Part shown: positions 1-13,311 of the stretch, piece by piece | Numbering within the stretch: the first letter of the stretch is position 1 | Layout: each line of letters starts with the position of its first letter | NCBI RefSeq assembly: GCF_001427145.1 | Contig: NZ_LMGL01000001.1 | Span: forward strand, 1,441,241 to 1,505,240 | DNA length: 64,000 bases | Source of the DNA: Microbacterium sp. Root166 | GTDB taxonomy: Bacteria; Actinomycetota; Actinomycetes; Actinomycetales; Microbacteriaceae | Direction of reading: 5' to 3' | Made by a program: the position numbers and the translations under genes | The notes under the pieces: model-generated | What the model was told of the DNA's origin: nothing | The model's database searches: none | Seen by the model: only the letters and a program-made list of their open reading frames with translations

Positions 1-170
1 GGTCCGAGCAGCGAGATGAACTCGCCGGGCTGGATCGTCAGCGAGAGGTCGTCGACGGCGACCTGGTCGCCGTAGCGCTTCGTGATGGCGTCGAGCACCA
101 CCTCGCCGCGACGCTCCGCAGGTGCGGGGGTGTTCGCGGGAGCCGTCTCCGCGTCAGTCGCCGTGGTCAC
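1..170 (-). CDS. ABC transporter ATP-binding protein, N-terminal fragment
   Basis: Only the first 56 codons lie in the window; the gene runs off the left edge. The start is GTG at 170, with AGGAGG ten bases upstream (181-186 on the plus strand). After about 20 Ala/Pro/Thr-rich residues comes VLDAITKRYGDQVAVDDLSL followed by PGEFISLLGP, the usual lead-in to the Walker A loop of an importer-type ABC ATPase, best matching PotA/spermidine-type or similar families. The Walker A lysine lies outside the window. Substrate and partner genes cannot be told from here. Confidence 0.8.
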   Translation of the reverse strand, partial: MTTATDAETAPANTPAPAERRGEVVLDAITKRYGDQVAVDDLSLTIQPGEFISLLG

Positions 171-186
171 TCGGTCGGGTCCTCCT

Positions 187-454
187 GGTCACGAGCCGCG
201 CGACGCTGCGCGGCTGATCGATGTGAGGGGTATTCAATATCGGGCGGTTCTGCCCCCGCAACGTGCCGCTCGGCGAACCGGACGATCCGGGGTGCGGACG
301 GCACCGGCCCGACAGATCGTCCGGGGTTGTGTAACGGTCAGGAAACCGCGCGGTTTCGGGCGGCTCACGGTGGCGGCGGACCGGGTCGCGGGCGATTCGC
401 CGACAGATCGTCCGTCGGCGCTGATCCGGGCGCGTCGTCAGAGGGTCCTCGCGC
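187..454. other. Intergenic region with palindrome and hairpin
   Basis: No gene is seen. The region separates the minus-strand ABC ATPase from the 3' end of the glycosylase gene, so it should carry the ATPase promoter. It holds a perfect 16-bp palindrome (GAAACCGCGCGGTTTC, 342-357), a 13-bp direct repeat (GACAGATCGTCCG at 311-323 and 402-414) and a 7-bp-stem hairpin (195-214) just upstream of the ATPase ribosome binding site. No confident -10/-35 pair was found. Confidence 0.5.
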
Positions 455-1235
455 TCAGGTCTGACACACCGGGCACCAGAAGACGATGCGCTCTCGAGTC
501 GGATCGGCACCCAGCGAGCCGCCTCGGATGAGGGTGCCGCAGCGGCGGCACGGCCGACCCTCCCGGCCGTACACCCAGGTCGAGCGCCCCGGGCGGTCCT
601 CCCCGGTGAAGGTGCGCCGGGACCGGTTGCGGTTGGCGCGGATCATGCGCGCGCCCAGGTCGACGACGGCCGCGGCATCCGTCTCATCCGCCGGTGTGGT
701 GGGAAGGATGCCGCGCACGAACAGGATCTCGTTCGCGTACTCGTTGCCGAAGCCGGCGATGTTGCGCTGGTCCTGGATCGCCACGTGCACCGCGCGGGTG
801 TCGGCGCTCAGCCGCCGGACGGCCTCGGCCGGATCCCAGGTGTCGGCGAGCGGATCAGGACCCAGATGGCCGACGAGCTGGTCCTCGTGCGTGGTCGGCA
901 CGACCGAGATGTCGGCGAGGTCGAATCCGACCGTCTCCCATTCGGTGCCGTCGGGTGCCCGCGCCCCGATCACGGCACGCGCCTTGAACGCCGCATTGCG
1001 CCATCGCTCGCCGCGGCGGTAGACGTGCCACTCGCCCTCCATCTTGAGGTGCGTGTGGAGCGTGTAGTCCCCGATCCGGTGCAGCAGGTGCTTGCCGCGA
1101 GGCACGACGTCGTGCACCGTGCTGCCGGTCAGATCGACCGTGGCCGCCTGGGGTACGCGCAGCTCGAACCGGGTCACCTCGGCTCCCGCCAGTGCGTCGT
1201 TCAGACGGCGCGCGGTCCGGAAGACGGTGTCGCCC

Positions 1236-1243
<8 letters not shown>
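455..1243 (-). CDS. nei: Fpg/Nei-family DNA glycosylase (endonuclease VIII-like)
   Basis: Base-excision repair glycosylase/AP lyase of 262 residues. The start is placed at MPEGDTV because the family uses the processed N-terminal proline and the following glutamate as catalytic residues; a GTG 27 bases upstream is less likely. A PRGKHLL segment near residue 50 carries the conserved lysine. The C-terminus has a zinc finger, with CRRC and CPVC pairs near residues 233 and 258. The start overlaps the stop of the upstream lhr gene by 8 nt (ATGCCTGA), so the two are translationally coupled. The lhr-nei order matches the adjacent pair in Mycobacterium. Nei2-type enzymes excise oxidised pyrimidines; the exact substrate is not shown here. 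Confidence 0.93.
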
Positions 1244-5981
<4,738 letters not shown>

Positions 5982-6058
5982 CTCGACCATCCCTCCATCT
6001 TGGTCGCTGGCGCCGACATCCGGGCGGGCTTGACGGACGGCCGAGGCCCTGGGGCGGA

Positions 6059-6241
6059 TCAGTCCTCGGAGGGGATGAGGATCCAGAGCGCGATGTAGAC
6101 CCAGAGGGACAGGCCGAAGAAGACCATCGCGAGGAGGGTCAGGATCCGCACCGCCACCACGTTCACGCCGAACCGGTTGGCCACCGCGGCGCACGCCCCC
6201 GCGATCATGCGCCCCTCGCGGGGCCGGACGAGTTGCTTCAT
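6059..6241 (-). CDS. PspC-domain small membrane protein
   Basis: A 60-residue protein. The N-terminal half, MKQLVRPREGRMIAGACAAV then ANRFGVNVVAVRI, matches the PspC motif (RxxxxRMIAGVCAGLA, then V-x-RI). The second half is one strongly hydrophobic membrane helix ending LWILIPSED. ATG 6241 is chosen because the PspC motif begins there and CATGAT lies six bases upstream like a -10 box; no Shine-Dalgarno sequence is present. It lies 77 bp upstream of lhr in the same direction. PspC proteins belong to envelope-stress systems, but PspA and PspB are absent here, so its role is open. Confidence 0.85.
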   Translation of the reverse strand: MKQLVRPREGRMIAGACAAVANRFGVNVVAVRILTLLAMVFFGLSLWVYIALWILIPSED

Positions 6242-6253
6242 GTGCACATCATG
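6239..6253 (-). promoter_or_regulatory. CATGATGTGCACATG start-site box of pspC-like gene
   Basis: The 15 bases ending in the pspC-like ATG read CATGATGTGCACATG on the minus strand. The same 15 bases end in the start codon of the STAND ATPase gene at 52638. CATGAT sits six bases before ATG, the position of the -10 box in the window's leaderless genes, and GTGCAC is palindromic. Confidence 0.45.
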
Positions 6254-6316
6254 TCCGAAAGGCGCCGCGCCCGACACCCGGTCCGCGTGCGGCGGACCGG
6301 ATGCCGGGCACCGGCG

Positions 6317-7963
6317 TCACTGCTCGGTGAGGCCGCCGTCGCGGTGGAGCTCGAGGGTGAGGTCGATGCCCAGCCTGCTGAGGAAGGCGTCGTCGTGGCT
6401 CACCACGAGCACCGCACCGCGATAGGCGGCGAGGGCGTCGACGAGCTGGTCGACCGTGTCGAGGTCGAGGTTGTTCGTCGGCTCGTCGAGCACGATCAGC
6501 TGCGGCGCGGGGTCGGCCAGCAGCAGCCGCGCCAGGGCGACGCGGAACCTCTCGCCGCCCGACAGCGTGGACACCGGCCGCGAGACGGCGTCGCCTCGGA
6601 TCAGGAACCGCGCCAGGCGGTTGCGCAGCTCGGGGATCGGGACCTGCGGCGCTGCGGCTGCCACGTTCTCGAGCACAGATGCGCCCTCGTCGAGTCCGTC
6701 CATCCGCTGCGGCAGGTACCCGACCCGGTCGGTCTGCGCCGTCGCGACGGGACGAAGCGTTTCGTCTCGCTGCGCTCGCTCAACGACCGCTGGCCACGGA
6801 GCCCCCGCGCCGCCGGCCGACGCGACCAGCGCCTCGAGCAGCGTCGTCTTGCCGGCGCCGTTCGCGCCGACGAGGGCGACCCGCTCGGGGCCCTGCACGA
6901 TCCAGGAGTGCTCACCGTCGCCGAGCGTCGCGATGCGCCGGCCGGCAGGCACGCCCGGGTCGGGCAGGTCGATGCGCACGGAGTCGTCCTCGCGCACCCG
7001 CCGCTCGGCCGCGTCGAGGGTCGCTCGCGCCGCGGCCTCGCGCTCGGCCTTCTCGCCGCGCAGCTTGCCCGCGGAGACCTGCGCCGCGCGCTGCAGATTG
7101 CCGGCCACGATCGGCGGCACCCGCTTCTGCACCTGGGCCTTCCGTCCCATCGACTGCCGGTGCGCGATCGTCGTCTCGGCCTCGATGCGCTGCCGCTTCT
7201 CGCGGCGCACGGCCTGCGCCGCGGTCTTCTCGGCCCGTCGTGCGGCGTCCTGCTCGGCATCCAGCCACGCCTTCCACTGCGAGTAGGGGCCGCCGAACAC
7301 CGACAGCTCGCTGCCGTAGAGCTCGGCGGTGCTGTCCATCAGCTCGAGCAGCGAGACGTCGTGGCTGACGACGATCAGGGTTCCGCGCCAGTCCCGCACC
7401 ATGTCGCCGAGCCGGGCCCGGGCGTCGCGGTCGAGATTGTTGGTGGGCTCGTCGAGCAGGGCGATCGGCGCCCCGCGCAGGCGAATGCCTGCGATGGCGG
7501 CCAGCACGGACTCTCCGCCGGACAGCTCGCCCACGCTCCGGTCGAGCATGTCGGGCGCGAGTCCGGCCTCGGCCAGCGCCCCGTGGGCGCGTGCCTCGAT
7601 GTCCCAGTCCGAGCCGATGGCGTCGAAGTGGCGGGGGTCGTCATCCCCGGACTCGATGGCGCGCAGCGCCGTGAGCGGCGCGAACACGCCGAGCAGCTCG
7701 GCGACGGGTCGGTCGACGTCGAGCGTGAGCCGCTGCGGGAGGTACGCGACATCCGAGGAGGTCGTGACGTGCCCCGCAGCGGGAGTGAGCTCCCCGGCGA
7801 TGAGCCGGAGCAGCGTGGACTTGCCGGTGCCGTTGCGGCCGACGAGTCCGGTGCGACCGGTCCCGAACGCGCCGGAGACGTCGTTCAGGGCCGGCGTGCC
7901 GTCATCCCACGCGAACGAGACGCGATCGAGGAGGACGGATGGAAGAAGGGTATGGGCGGGCAT
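6317..7963 (-). CDS. ABC-F family ATPase (ribosome-associated)
   Basis: Soluble protein of 548 residues with two ABC domains and no membrane segments, as in ABC-F translation factors and antibiotic-resistance proteins that act at the ribosomal E site. Walker A loops are GRNGTGKS (about 42-49) and GANGAGKT in the second half; both halves have LSGGE signatures and DEPTNNLD Walker B/D-loop segments. A charged coiled-coil linker of roughly 80 residues (EQDAARRAEKTAAQAVRREK onward) joins them. The start is ATG 7963 with GGAGG four bases upstream. Residues about 392-402 (VERAQRDETLR) are encoded by a dispersed repeat inserted in frame. Whether it gives drug resistance or is a housekeeping EttA-like factor cannot be settled by eye. 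Confidence 0.92.
   Translation of the reverse strand: MPAHTLLPSVLLDRVSFAWDDGTPALNDVSGAFGTGRTGLVGRNGTGKSTLLRLIAGELTPAAGHVTTSSDVAYLPQRLTLDVDRPVAELLGVFAPLTALRAIESGDDDPRHFDAIGSDWDIEARAHGALAEAGLAPDMLDRSVGELSGGESVLAAIAGIRLRGAPIALLDEPTNNLDRDARARLGDMVRDWRGTLIVVSHDVSLLELMDSTAELYGSELSVFGGPYSQWKAWLDAEQDAARRAEKTAAQAVRREKRQRIEAETTIAHRQSMGRKAQVQKRVPPIVAGNLQRAAQVSAGKLRGEKAEREAAARATLDAAERRVREDDSVRIDLPDPGVPAGRRIATLGDGEHSWIVQGPERVALVGANGAGKTTLLEALVASAGGAGAPWPAVVERAQRDETLRPVATAQTDRVGYLPQRMDGLDEGASVLENVAAAAPQVPIPELRNRLARFLIRGDAVSRPVSTLSGGERFRVALARLLLADPAPQLIVLDEPTNNLDLDTVDQLVDALAAYRGAVLVVSHDDAFLSRLGIDLTLELHRDGGLTEQ
6758..6789. repeat. Dispersed palindromic-unit repeat inside the ABC-F gene
   Basis: The 32 bases starting CGTTTCGTCTCGCTGCGCTC and ending CTCAACGACCG match each arm of the long hairpin at 20061-20140. 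Here a single arm is embedded in frame in the second half of the ABC-F gene. Confidence 0.75.
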
Positions 7964-8215
7964 GAGGCCTCCGAGGTGTGTCGGTCATGCGCTGACACCG
8001 GATGCCGCGAAAGAGCTCGGCGGCCCGCAAGGAAGCAGGCAGAGGCCGAGGAGAAGCGGCGGGATCGACGGTCAGCGCGTTATCAGAAGCGCTGGCACGT
8101 CGGAGATCGACGGAGCAGCGCGATTACAGCGCGGTCGCGGCGATCAGCTTCAAGGGAGTTCCTCACAGAGGGGACAAGGCCGGGAGCCACGATAGCGGAT
8201 GCCGGCACCCCGCGG
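7964..8215 (-). other. Leader region of the ABC-F gene with possible upstream ORF
   Basis: This 252-nt gap lies between the esterase stop and the ABC-F start. On the minus strand an ATG at 7988 opens a 28-codon frame (MTDTPRRPHARTYP...) that covers the ABC-F Shine-Dalgarno sequence and ends inside the ABC-F coding region in another frame. It has no good ribosome binding site of its own. A weak promoter (TTGAAG, 19 bases, TGTAAT) lies farther upstream and would leave a leader of about 160 nt. Regulation by a leader peptide is possible but not shown. Confidence 0.3.
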
Positions 8216-8887
8216 CTAGGAGGGTGCTGAGTCCTCGAGTGCCACGAGCTGCTTCTCGAGGAAGACGCGCACGTCGGCGAGCTCGGGCTCGGAGACGCTG
8301 TGGGTGAGCCCGGGATAGACGCGCCCGCTCAGCTCGACGTGGCCGGGAAGCCACTGCGTCGTGTGCTCGACCAGGAAGTCCGGGATCACGTCGTCGTTCG
8401 TGCCGCGCCCCCAGAAGACGGCGGGCTTGCGCTCGGCGAGCTCTCCGTCGCGAGCCAGATCGCCGGGCGTGACGTAGCCCGAGAGGTTCACGGCGAAGGC
8501 GAAGCGCTGCGGCTCCAGCCGCATGGCCTGCAGGGACACAGCGGCCCCCTGCGAGAAGCCCAGCAGCCCGATGGAGCGATGAGCGTGGGCCGCGGCATCC
8601 GTCCACTCGATGAGCCGGGTCGCCGATGCGGTGACGTGCTGCGCGTCGCGGCTCTCGAGGCCCTCGATCGGGTACCAGGAGTATCCCGGCGCGGGGAACG
8701 GCGGCGCGAGGGGCGCCCGCACCGCGGCGACGACGAACTCCGGCGGCAGGTACGGCACGAGCCCGAACAGGTCGCGCTCGTCGGCGCCGTAGCCGTGAAG
8801 CAGCACGAGCAGCGGACGGTCCTCCCGGTCGCCGTCATCGGCGGACCACAGGACGGCATCGACATCGAGGGGCGTGTGCGGACTCAC
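8216..8887 (-). CDS. Alpha/beta hydrolase, carboxylesterase/phospholipase type
   Basis: Predicted cytosolic serine esterase of 223 residues in the phospholipase/carboxylesterase (acyl-protein-thioesterase-like) family. LLVLLHGYGADERD near residues 27-40 gives the oxyanion-hole segment; GFSQGAAVSLQ carries the nucleophilic serine; WGRGTNDDVIP and LTHSV supply the Asp and His of the triad. The start is GTG 8887, which gives VSPHTPLDVDAVLW; no ATG fits. There is no signal peptide. The gene is divergent from the Nudix-like gene (75-bp gap) and lies upstream of the ABC-F gene. The natural ester is unknown. Confidence 0.9.
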   Translation of the reverse strand: MSPHTPLDVDAVLWSADDGDREDRPLLVLLHGYGADERDLFGLVPYLPPEFVVAAVRAPLAPPFPAPGYSWYPIEGLESRDAQHVTASATRLIEWTDAAAHAHRSIGLLGFSQGAAVSLQAMRLEPQRFAFAVNLSGYVTPGDLARDGELAERKPAVFWGRGTNDDVIPDFLVEHTTQWLPGHVELSGRVYPGLTHSVSEPELADVRVFLEKQLVALEDSAPS

Positions 8888-8962
8888 GCATCCATCCTGC
8901 CGGTCGCACGCCCCGACCGCGCCCCTGAGACGCGCGCGGGGTCGCTGGGGTATACAGGAGTC

Positions 8963-9592
8963 ATGCCGGTCCGCACGCCTGATCCCGATCCCAACGAGCC
9001 CAGTGACGAGGGCCCCCGCGATCCGATCGGCAGCGGCGGATCGCCGTTCAGCTCCCCGTCGCGCGGCAGCGCCGCCAACCCGGGCTGGCTCTCCGACATC
9101 GAGCTCGCCGAGGCGCGTCGCCGGCTGCCCATGCTCTACGTCGAGGCCCTCCCGGTGCGCACCGACGGCGTCGGCGTGGTCACCGAGGTCGGCATCCTGC
9201 TGCGCGCGACGCCGCTCGGCGAGATGACCCGCACCCTCGTCTCCGGCCGGGTCAGGTACGGCGAGACGGTCCGGGATGCGCTGTTCCGCCACGTCGAGAA
9301 CGACCTCGGGCCGATGGCGTTCCCGCTGCTGCCCCCGCAGCCTTCCCCCTTCACCGTGGCCGAGTACTTTCCGATGCCGGGACTCAGCCCTTTCCACGAC
9401 GATCGCCAGCACGCGGTGTCGCTCGCTTTCGTCGTGCCGGTGACGGGCACGTGCGAGCCCCGGCAGGACGCGCTCGAGGTCACCTGGCTGACGCCCGGGG
9501 AAGCGGCATCCGATGCCCTTTCCGCCGAGATGGAAGGCGGCCGGGGCACCCTCATCCGCCTCGCGCTGGCGAGCGTCGGCGCCTTGCGCTGA
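8963..9592 (+). CDS. DUF4916/degenerate Nudix-fold protein
   Basis: Protein of 209 residues: a disordered Pro/Ser/Asp-rich N-terminus (about 1-45), then a Nudix-like domain. The segment corresponding to the Nudix box reads GRVRYGETVRDALFRHVENDLG: the first G-x5-E is kept, but RE is RH and the metal-binding EE is ND, so classical pyrophosphohydrolase activity is doubtful. This fits DUF4916-type proteins of actinobacteria. TATACA six bases upstream of ATG 8963 resembles a -10 box and suggests a leaderless transcript, although AGGAG is also close. The M3 peptidase gene begins 25 bp downstream with its own TAGGCT box. Confidence 0.8.
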   Translation: MPVRTPDPDPNEPSDEGPRDPIGSGGSPFSSPSRGSAANPGWLSDIELAEARRRLPMLYVEALPVRTDGVGVVTEVGILLRATPLGEMTRTLVSGRVRYGETVRDALFRHVENDLGPMAFPLLPPQPSPFTVAEYFPMPGLSPFHDDRQHAVSLAFVVPVTGTCEPRQDALEVTWLTPGEAASDALSAEMEGGRGTLIRLALASVGALR

Positions 9593-9611
9593 TTCGGGCG
9601 GCACGTAGGCT
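9584..9611 (+). promoter_or_regulatory. Promoter of the M3 peptidase gene
   Basis: TTGCGC (9584-9589), a 16-bp spacer and TAGGCT (9606-9611) form a sigma-70-like promoter whose start point would fall on or beside the GTG start codon at 9618. Confidence 0.55.
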
Positions 9612-9617
9612 CGTCCG

Positions 9618-11537
9618 GTGACCAACGACGCTCTGCCGCCTCTCGCCTTTCCCGCTGACGACGCCGCGTGGGCGGTGTTCGCGGCCGATCGGCCCGCCCA
9701 GCGCCTGGCGCACGTCGCCGCGATCGATGCCCGGCTCACCTCGGATCCGTCGCTGACCACGCTCGAGCGGCTCGAACTGTGGAACGACGCCGACATCGCG
9801 CTCTCCGAGGCGCTCAGCGAGGCCTACGTGCTCAGCGAGGCGCACCCCGACAGCCACATCCGCGAGGTCGCCGAGGGGCAGGTGCAGGCCGTCGAGTCCG
9901 TCAGCAGCGCCCGCATGCTCGACCGCGCGCTGTGGTCGGTGTTCGCCGACGCCGATGCGACCGGTCTCGACGACGACGCGGCACGGCTGCTGACCCACGT
10001 GCAGCGGGACTTCCGTCGTGGCGGCGTCGACCTCGACGAGAGCGACCGCGAGCGGGTGCGCGAGCTGACCGACCGCGACACGGAGCTCTCGCTCGAGTTC
10101 TCGCGGAACGTCCGTGACGGCAGGCGCGAGGTCACCGTACCGGTCGCCGGCATCGCCGGGCTGCCGCAGGACTTCATCGACGCGCACCCGGTCGACGCCG
10201 ACGGACTCGTCACCCTCACCACCGAGTACACCGACCTCATGCCGGTCCGCGAGTACGCCGCCTCCCGCGAGACCCGGATCGCGGTGCTCAGCGCCTACAA
10301 CGACATGGCGTGGCCCGAGAACGACCCCGTGCTCGCCGAGCTCCTCGCCGTCCGCGCCGAGCGCGCGGGCCTGCTGGGCTTCTCCGACTGGGCGGACTAT
10401 GAGACCCAGACGCGCATGATCGGCGCGGGCGCCGAGATCCCCGCCTTCCTCTCGAAGCTGGATGCCGCGTCCGCCGTCGCCGCCGAGCGCGAGTACGCGC
10501 GGCTCCTCGAGCGGCTGCGCCGCGACGCGCCCGATGCCGACGCCGTGAGCATCGCGGACTTCTGGTACCTCCTGGGCGCCATCAAGCGCGAGGAGTACGA
10601 CGTGGACGCGCAGCTCGTGCGCTCGTACTTCCCGTTCGATCGCGTGAAGCCCGGCGTGCTCGAGGTGACGGGGCGGCTGCTGGGCCTCGAGTACCGCCCG
10701 GTCGACGTGCCGACCTGGCACGAGGACGTCTCGAGCTACGACGTGCTGCGCGACGGTGAGCGGATCGGCCGCATCCACCTCGACCTCCACCCCCGTCCGG
10801 GCAAGTTCACGCATGCCGCGTGCTTCCCGCTCGCGCCGGGCGTCGCCGGCCGCGTGCTTCCGGAGGCCGTGCTGCTGTGCAACTTCTCGCGGGGCCTGCT
10901 CGAGCACGACGAGGTCGTGACGTTCTTCCACGAGTTCGGGCACCTCGTCCACGACATCCTCGGCGGCGCGCAGCGCTGGGCCCGCTTCAGCGGCGTCGCG
11001 ACCGAGTGGGACTTCGTCGAGGCGCCGAGCCAGCTCCTGGAGGAGTGGGCGTGGGACGCCGACGTGCTCCGCTCGTTCACCGCGAACGAGGCCGGCGAGC
11101 CGATTCCGGCCGAGCTGGTCGCCAAGATGCGCGTCGCCGATGCGTTCGGCCGGGCCCTCGAGGTGCGCCGGCAGCTGGGCCACGCGAATGTCTCGTACCA
11201 CCTGCACGTCGATCGTCCGGGCGACCTGCAGGCGGCGACCGAGCAGCTCTACGCCACGTCGTCGCCGGTGCAGCCGCTGCCCGGGCTGCACTCGTACGCG
11301 GGCTTCGGGCACCTCACCGGCTATGGCGCCTGCTACTACACCTACCAGTGGAGTCTGGTGATCGCGCGCGACCTGCTCTCCGGGTTCGGGGCGGGTCTCA
11401 TGGACGAGCAGACGGCGCAGCGCTACCGGCGCGAGATCCTCGAGCCGGGCGGCAGCCGCGATGCGCGCGACCTGGTCGAGGCATTCCTCGGGCGGCCCTA
11501 TTCGTTCGACGCGTACCAGGAGTGGCTGGGCGCCTGA
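9618..11537 (+). CDS. M3 family metallopeptidase (oligopeptidase)
   Basis: Zinc oligopeptidase of 639 residues, normal size for the thimet oligopeptidase/Dcp family, which cleaves short peptides in the cytosol. The zinc site HEFGHLVH lies near residue 437, with the third ligand Glu in the following helix (EAPSQLLEEWAW). The C-terminal GYGACYYTYQWS segment is typical of the family. There is no signal peptide. The start is GTG 9618, with TAGGCT exactly six bases before it (9606-9611) and TTGCGC 16 bases further upstream, so the mRNA is probably leaderless. Confidence 0.95.
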   Translation: MTNDALPPLAFPADDAAWAVFAADRPAQRLAHVAAIDARLTSDPSLTTLERLELWNDADIALSEALSEAYVLSEAHPDSHIREVAEGQVQAVESVSSARMLDRALWSVFADADATGLDDDAARLLTHVQRDFRRGGVDLDESDRERVRELTDRDTELSLEFSRNVRDGRREVTVPVAGIAGLPQDFIDAHPVDADGLVTLTTEYTDLMPVREYAASRETRIAVLSAYNDMAWPENDPVLAELLAVRAERAGLLGFSDWADYETQTRMIGAGAEIPAFLSKLDAASAVAAEREYARLLERLRRDAPDADAVSIADFWYLLGAIKREEYDVDAQLVRSYFPFDRVKPGVLEVTGRLLGLEYRPVDVPTWHEDVSSYDVLRDGERIGRIHLDLHPRPGKFTHAACFPLAPGVAGRVLPEAVLLCNFSRGLLEHDEVVTFFHEFGHLVHDILGGAQRWARFSGVATEWDFVEAPSQLLEEWAWDADVLRSFTANEAGEPIPAELVAKMRVADAFGRALEVRRQLGHANVSYHLHVDRPGDLQAATEQLYATSSPVQPLPGLHSYAGFGHLTGYGACYYTYQWSLVIARDLLSGFGAGLMDEQTAQRYRREILEPGGSRDARDLVEAFLGRPYSFDAYQEWLGA

Positions 11538-11693
11538 TCGCGGCATCCTCGGGTGTGAAGATCCCATCGACCGCACTCAGGTAGGCGGGGTAACCTTCCC
11601 CTGCCGGACACCGTTCCCCCCACCTCGCCCGGCCCCTGATCACGGCCGCACTCTCGCGCGCGCCGACATCCCCCGAAGAAGCGGAGACACCAG

Positions 11694-13289
11694 ATGTCCG
11701 ACAACGCCGCGCACGGCCGAGCCGACGCCGAAGAATCGACCCCGTTCGACCGGCTGATCGCCGACTCCACGTCGCCGTCCAGTGCCCCCACGGCGGCGTC
11801 GTTCGCGACGTCGTTCCGCGGCTACGACAAGGACGAGGTGGATGCCGAGCTGCGCTCGCTGCGCGCCAAGCTGAACTCCGCAGAGGACCAGGTCACCTCG
11901 CTCAAGCAGAACCAGCGCCGGGCCGGCGCCGCGGTGACGCACAGCCGCGAGAAGATCGAGAAGCTCGAAGCCGACCTCGCCGCCGCCGAGGCGCAGCGCG
12001 CCGAGGCCGTCGAGAATCTCGAAGCCGCGGTCGCCGCGGCCGTCGAGCACGATCGCGACGCGGTCGAGCGGCTCTCTGGCGAGCTGGCCGCGGCCAACGC
12101 CCGTGCAGCGAGCGCCGAGCACCGCGTGCAGGCGCTCACCGAAGAGCTCGTCGGCGCGGCCGAGGAGTCGTCGTCGTCCGATCGTCCGCGGTTCGAGGAG
12201 ATCCTCCGCGTCGCCGAGGAGCAGGCGAACGTCCTGCTGCGCAACGCCACCGTCCAGGGCGAGCGGCTGCTCGAAGTCGCGCTCGAAGACATCGAGGCGC
12301 GCCGCAAGGACGCGCAGGCCGAGGCCGAGGCCGTCGTCTCGCAGGCGCAGCACGAGGCGCAGCAGATCCGGCTGAAGATCGACACCGAGCTCACTGCGCA
12401 CCAGGCGCGCCTCGAGCGCGAGGCCGCCCACGCCGCCGAGAAGGTGTCGCAGGCCGAGCGTGAAGCCGCGGCCATCCGCACCGAGTCCGAGAAGGGCGCG
12501 GCCGCGCTGCGCTCGATGGTCGCCCGCGAGACCGGCCAGGCCCGTGCCGAGGCGGAGGAGGCGGTGCGCGAGCTCCGTGTCCGCGCCCTCGACTTCGAGG
12601 CCTCGCTCACGCGGCGCCAGGACGACGCGCAGCAGGAGTTCCTCGTGCTGCACACCCAGGCCGTCGCGCACGCCGAGCGCATCACGCAGGACGCCAACGA
12701 GCAGGTCGCCGCGTCGCTCGACCACGCGCAGCGCGTGTCGGCGAAGGCCGAGGACTTCGAGCGCCTCATGCGCGCTCAGGCCGCGCAGATCGAGGCGGAC
12801 GCCAATGTGCGATCCCGCGAGACGCTCGACCAGGCGCACGCCAAGGCGCAGCGGATCATGGACCTCGTCACCACGCAGGCGCAGACCGTGCTGCGCGACG
12901 CCGAGGACCGCACGCGCCAGCTGCGCTGGCAGCAGCACCAGCTGACGAGCTTCATGTCCGAGGTCAAGGAGATGATCCGCCCCGCCGGTGTCGAGTCGTC
13001 CCGTTCCGCCGGCGCGGCTGCTGAGGTCGAGGCTGTCGTCGAGGCTGAGCCGGCCGGCGTCGTGGTCTCGGACGAGTCGGATGCCGACGCTGAGGCTGAG
13101 GCTGAGGCTGAACCGGCCGGCGCTGTGGCTGAGGACGAGTCGGATGCCGACGCCGAGGCCGACGACGAGATCGTGATCGCCGAGCTCAAGGGCGAGGACG
13201 AGGACGCCGCCGACAGCGACGCTGACGACGCTCAGGCCGAAGACGCCGAGACCGAGCGCGTCGACGAGCTCGAGCCCGCCAACAGCTGA
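11694..13289 (+). CDS. DivIVA-like coiled-coil protein
   Basis: Acidic protein of 531 residues. SFRGYDKDEVDAELRSLRAKL (about residues 41-60) matches the N-terminal membrane-binding and first coiled-coil motif of DivIVA/Wag31 proteins. About 370 residues of nearly unbroken heptad coiled coil follow, rich in Ala, Glu, Gln and Arg. The tail after about residue 440 is Asp/Glu/Ala-rich with two imperfect copies of an AEPAG...DESDADAE unit, so it is probably disordered. It is longer than Wag31 and is more likely a polar or cytoskeletal scaffold like other actinobacterial DivIVA-domain proteins than Wag31 itself. ATG 11694 has GGAG seven bases upstream. TAACCT at 11591 is a candidate -10 box, giving a leader of about 90 nt. 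Confidence 0.85.
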   Translation: MSDNAAHGRADAEESTPFDRLIADSTSPSSAPTAASFATSFRGYDKDEVDAELRSLRAKLNSAEDQVTSLKQNQRRAGAAVTHSREKIEKLEADLAAAEAQRAEAVENLEAAVAAAVEHDRDAVERLSGELAAANARAASAEHRVQALTEELVGAAEESSSSDRPRFEEILRVAEEQANVLLRNATVQGERLLEVALEDIEARRKDAQAEAEAVVSQAQHEAQQIRLKIDTELTAHQARLEREAAHAAEKVSQAEREAAAIRTESEKGAAALRSMVARETGQARAEAEEAVRELRVRALDFEASLTRRQDDAQQEFLVLHTQAVAHAERITQDANEQVAASLDHAQRVSAKAEDFERLMRAQAAQIEADANVRSRETLDQAHAKAQRIMDLVTTQAQTVLRDAEDRTRQLRWQQHQLTSFMSEVKEMIRPAGVESSRSAGAAAEVEAVVEAEPAGVVVSDESDADAEAEAEAEPAGAVAEDESDADAEADDEIVIAELKGEDEDAADSDADDAQAEDAETERVDELEPANS

Positions 13290-13311
13290 CCCCGGCTCCG
13301 GGGCACCCCCG

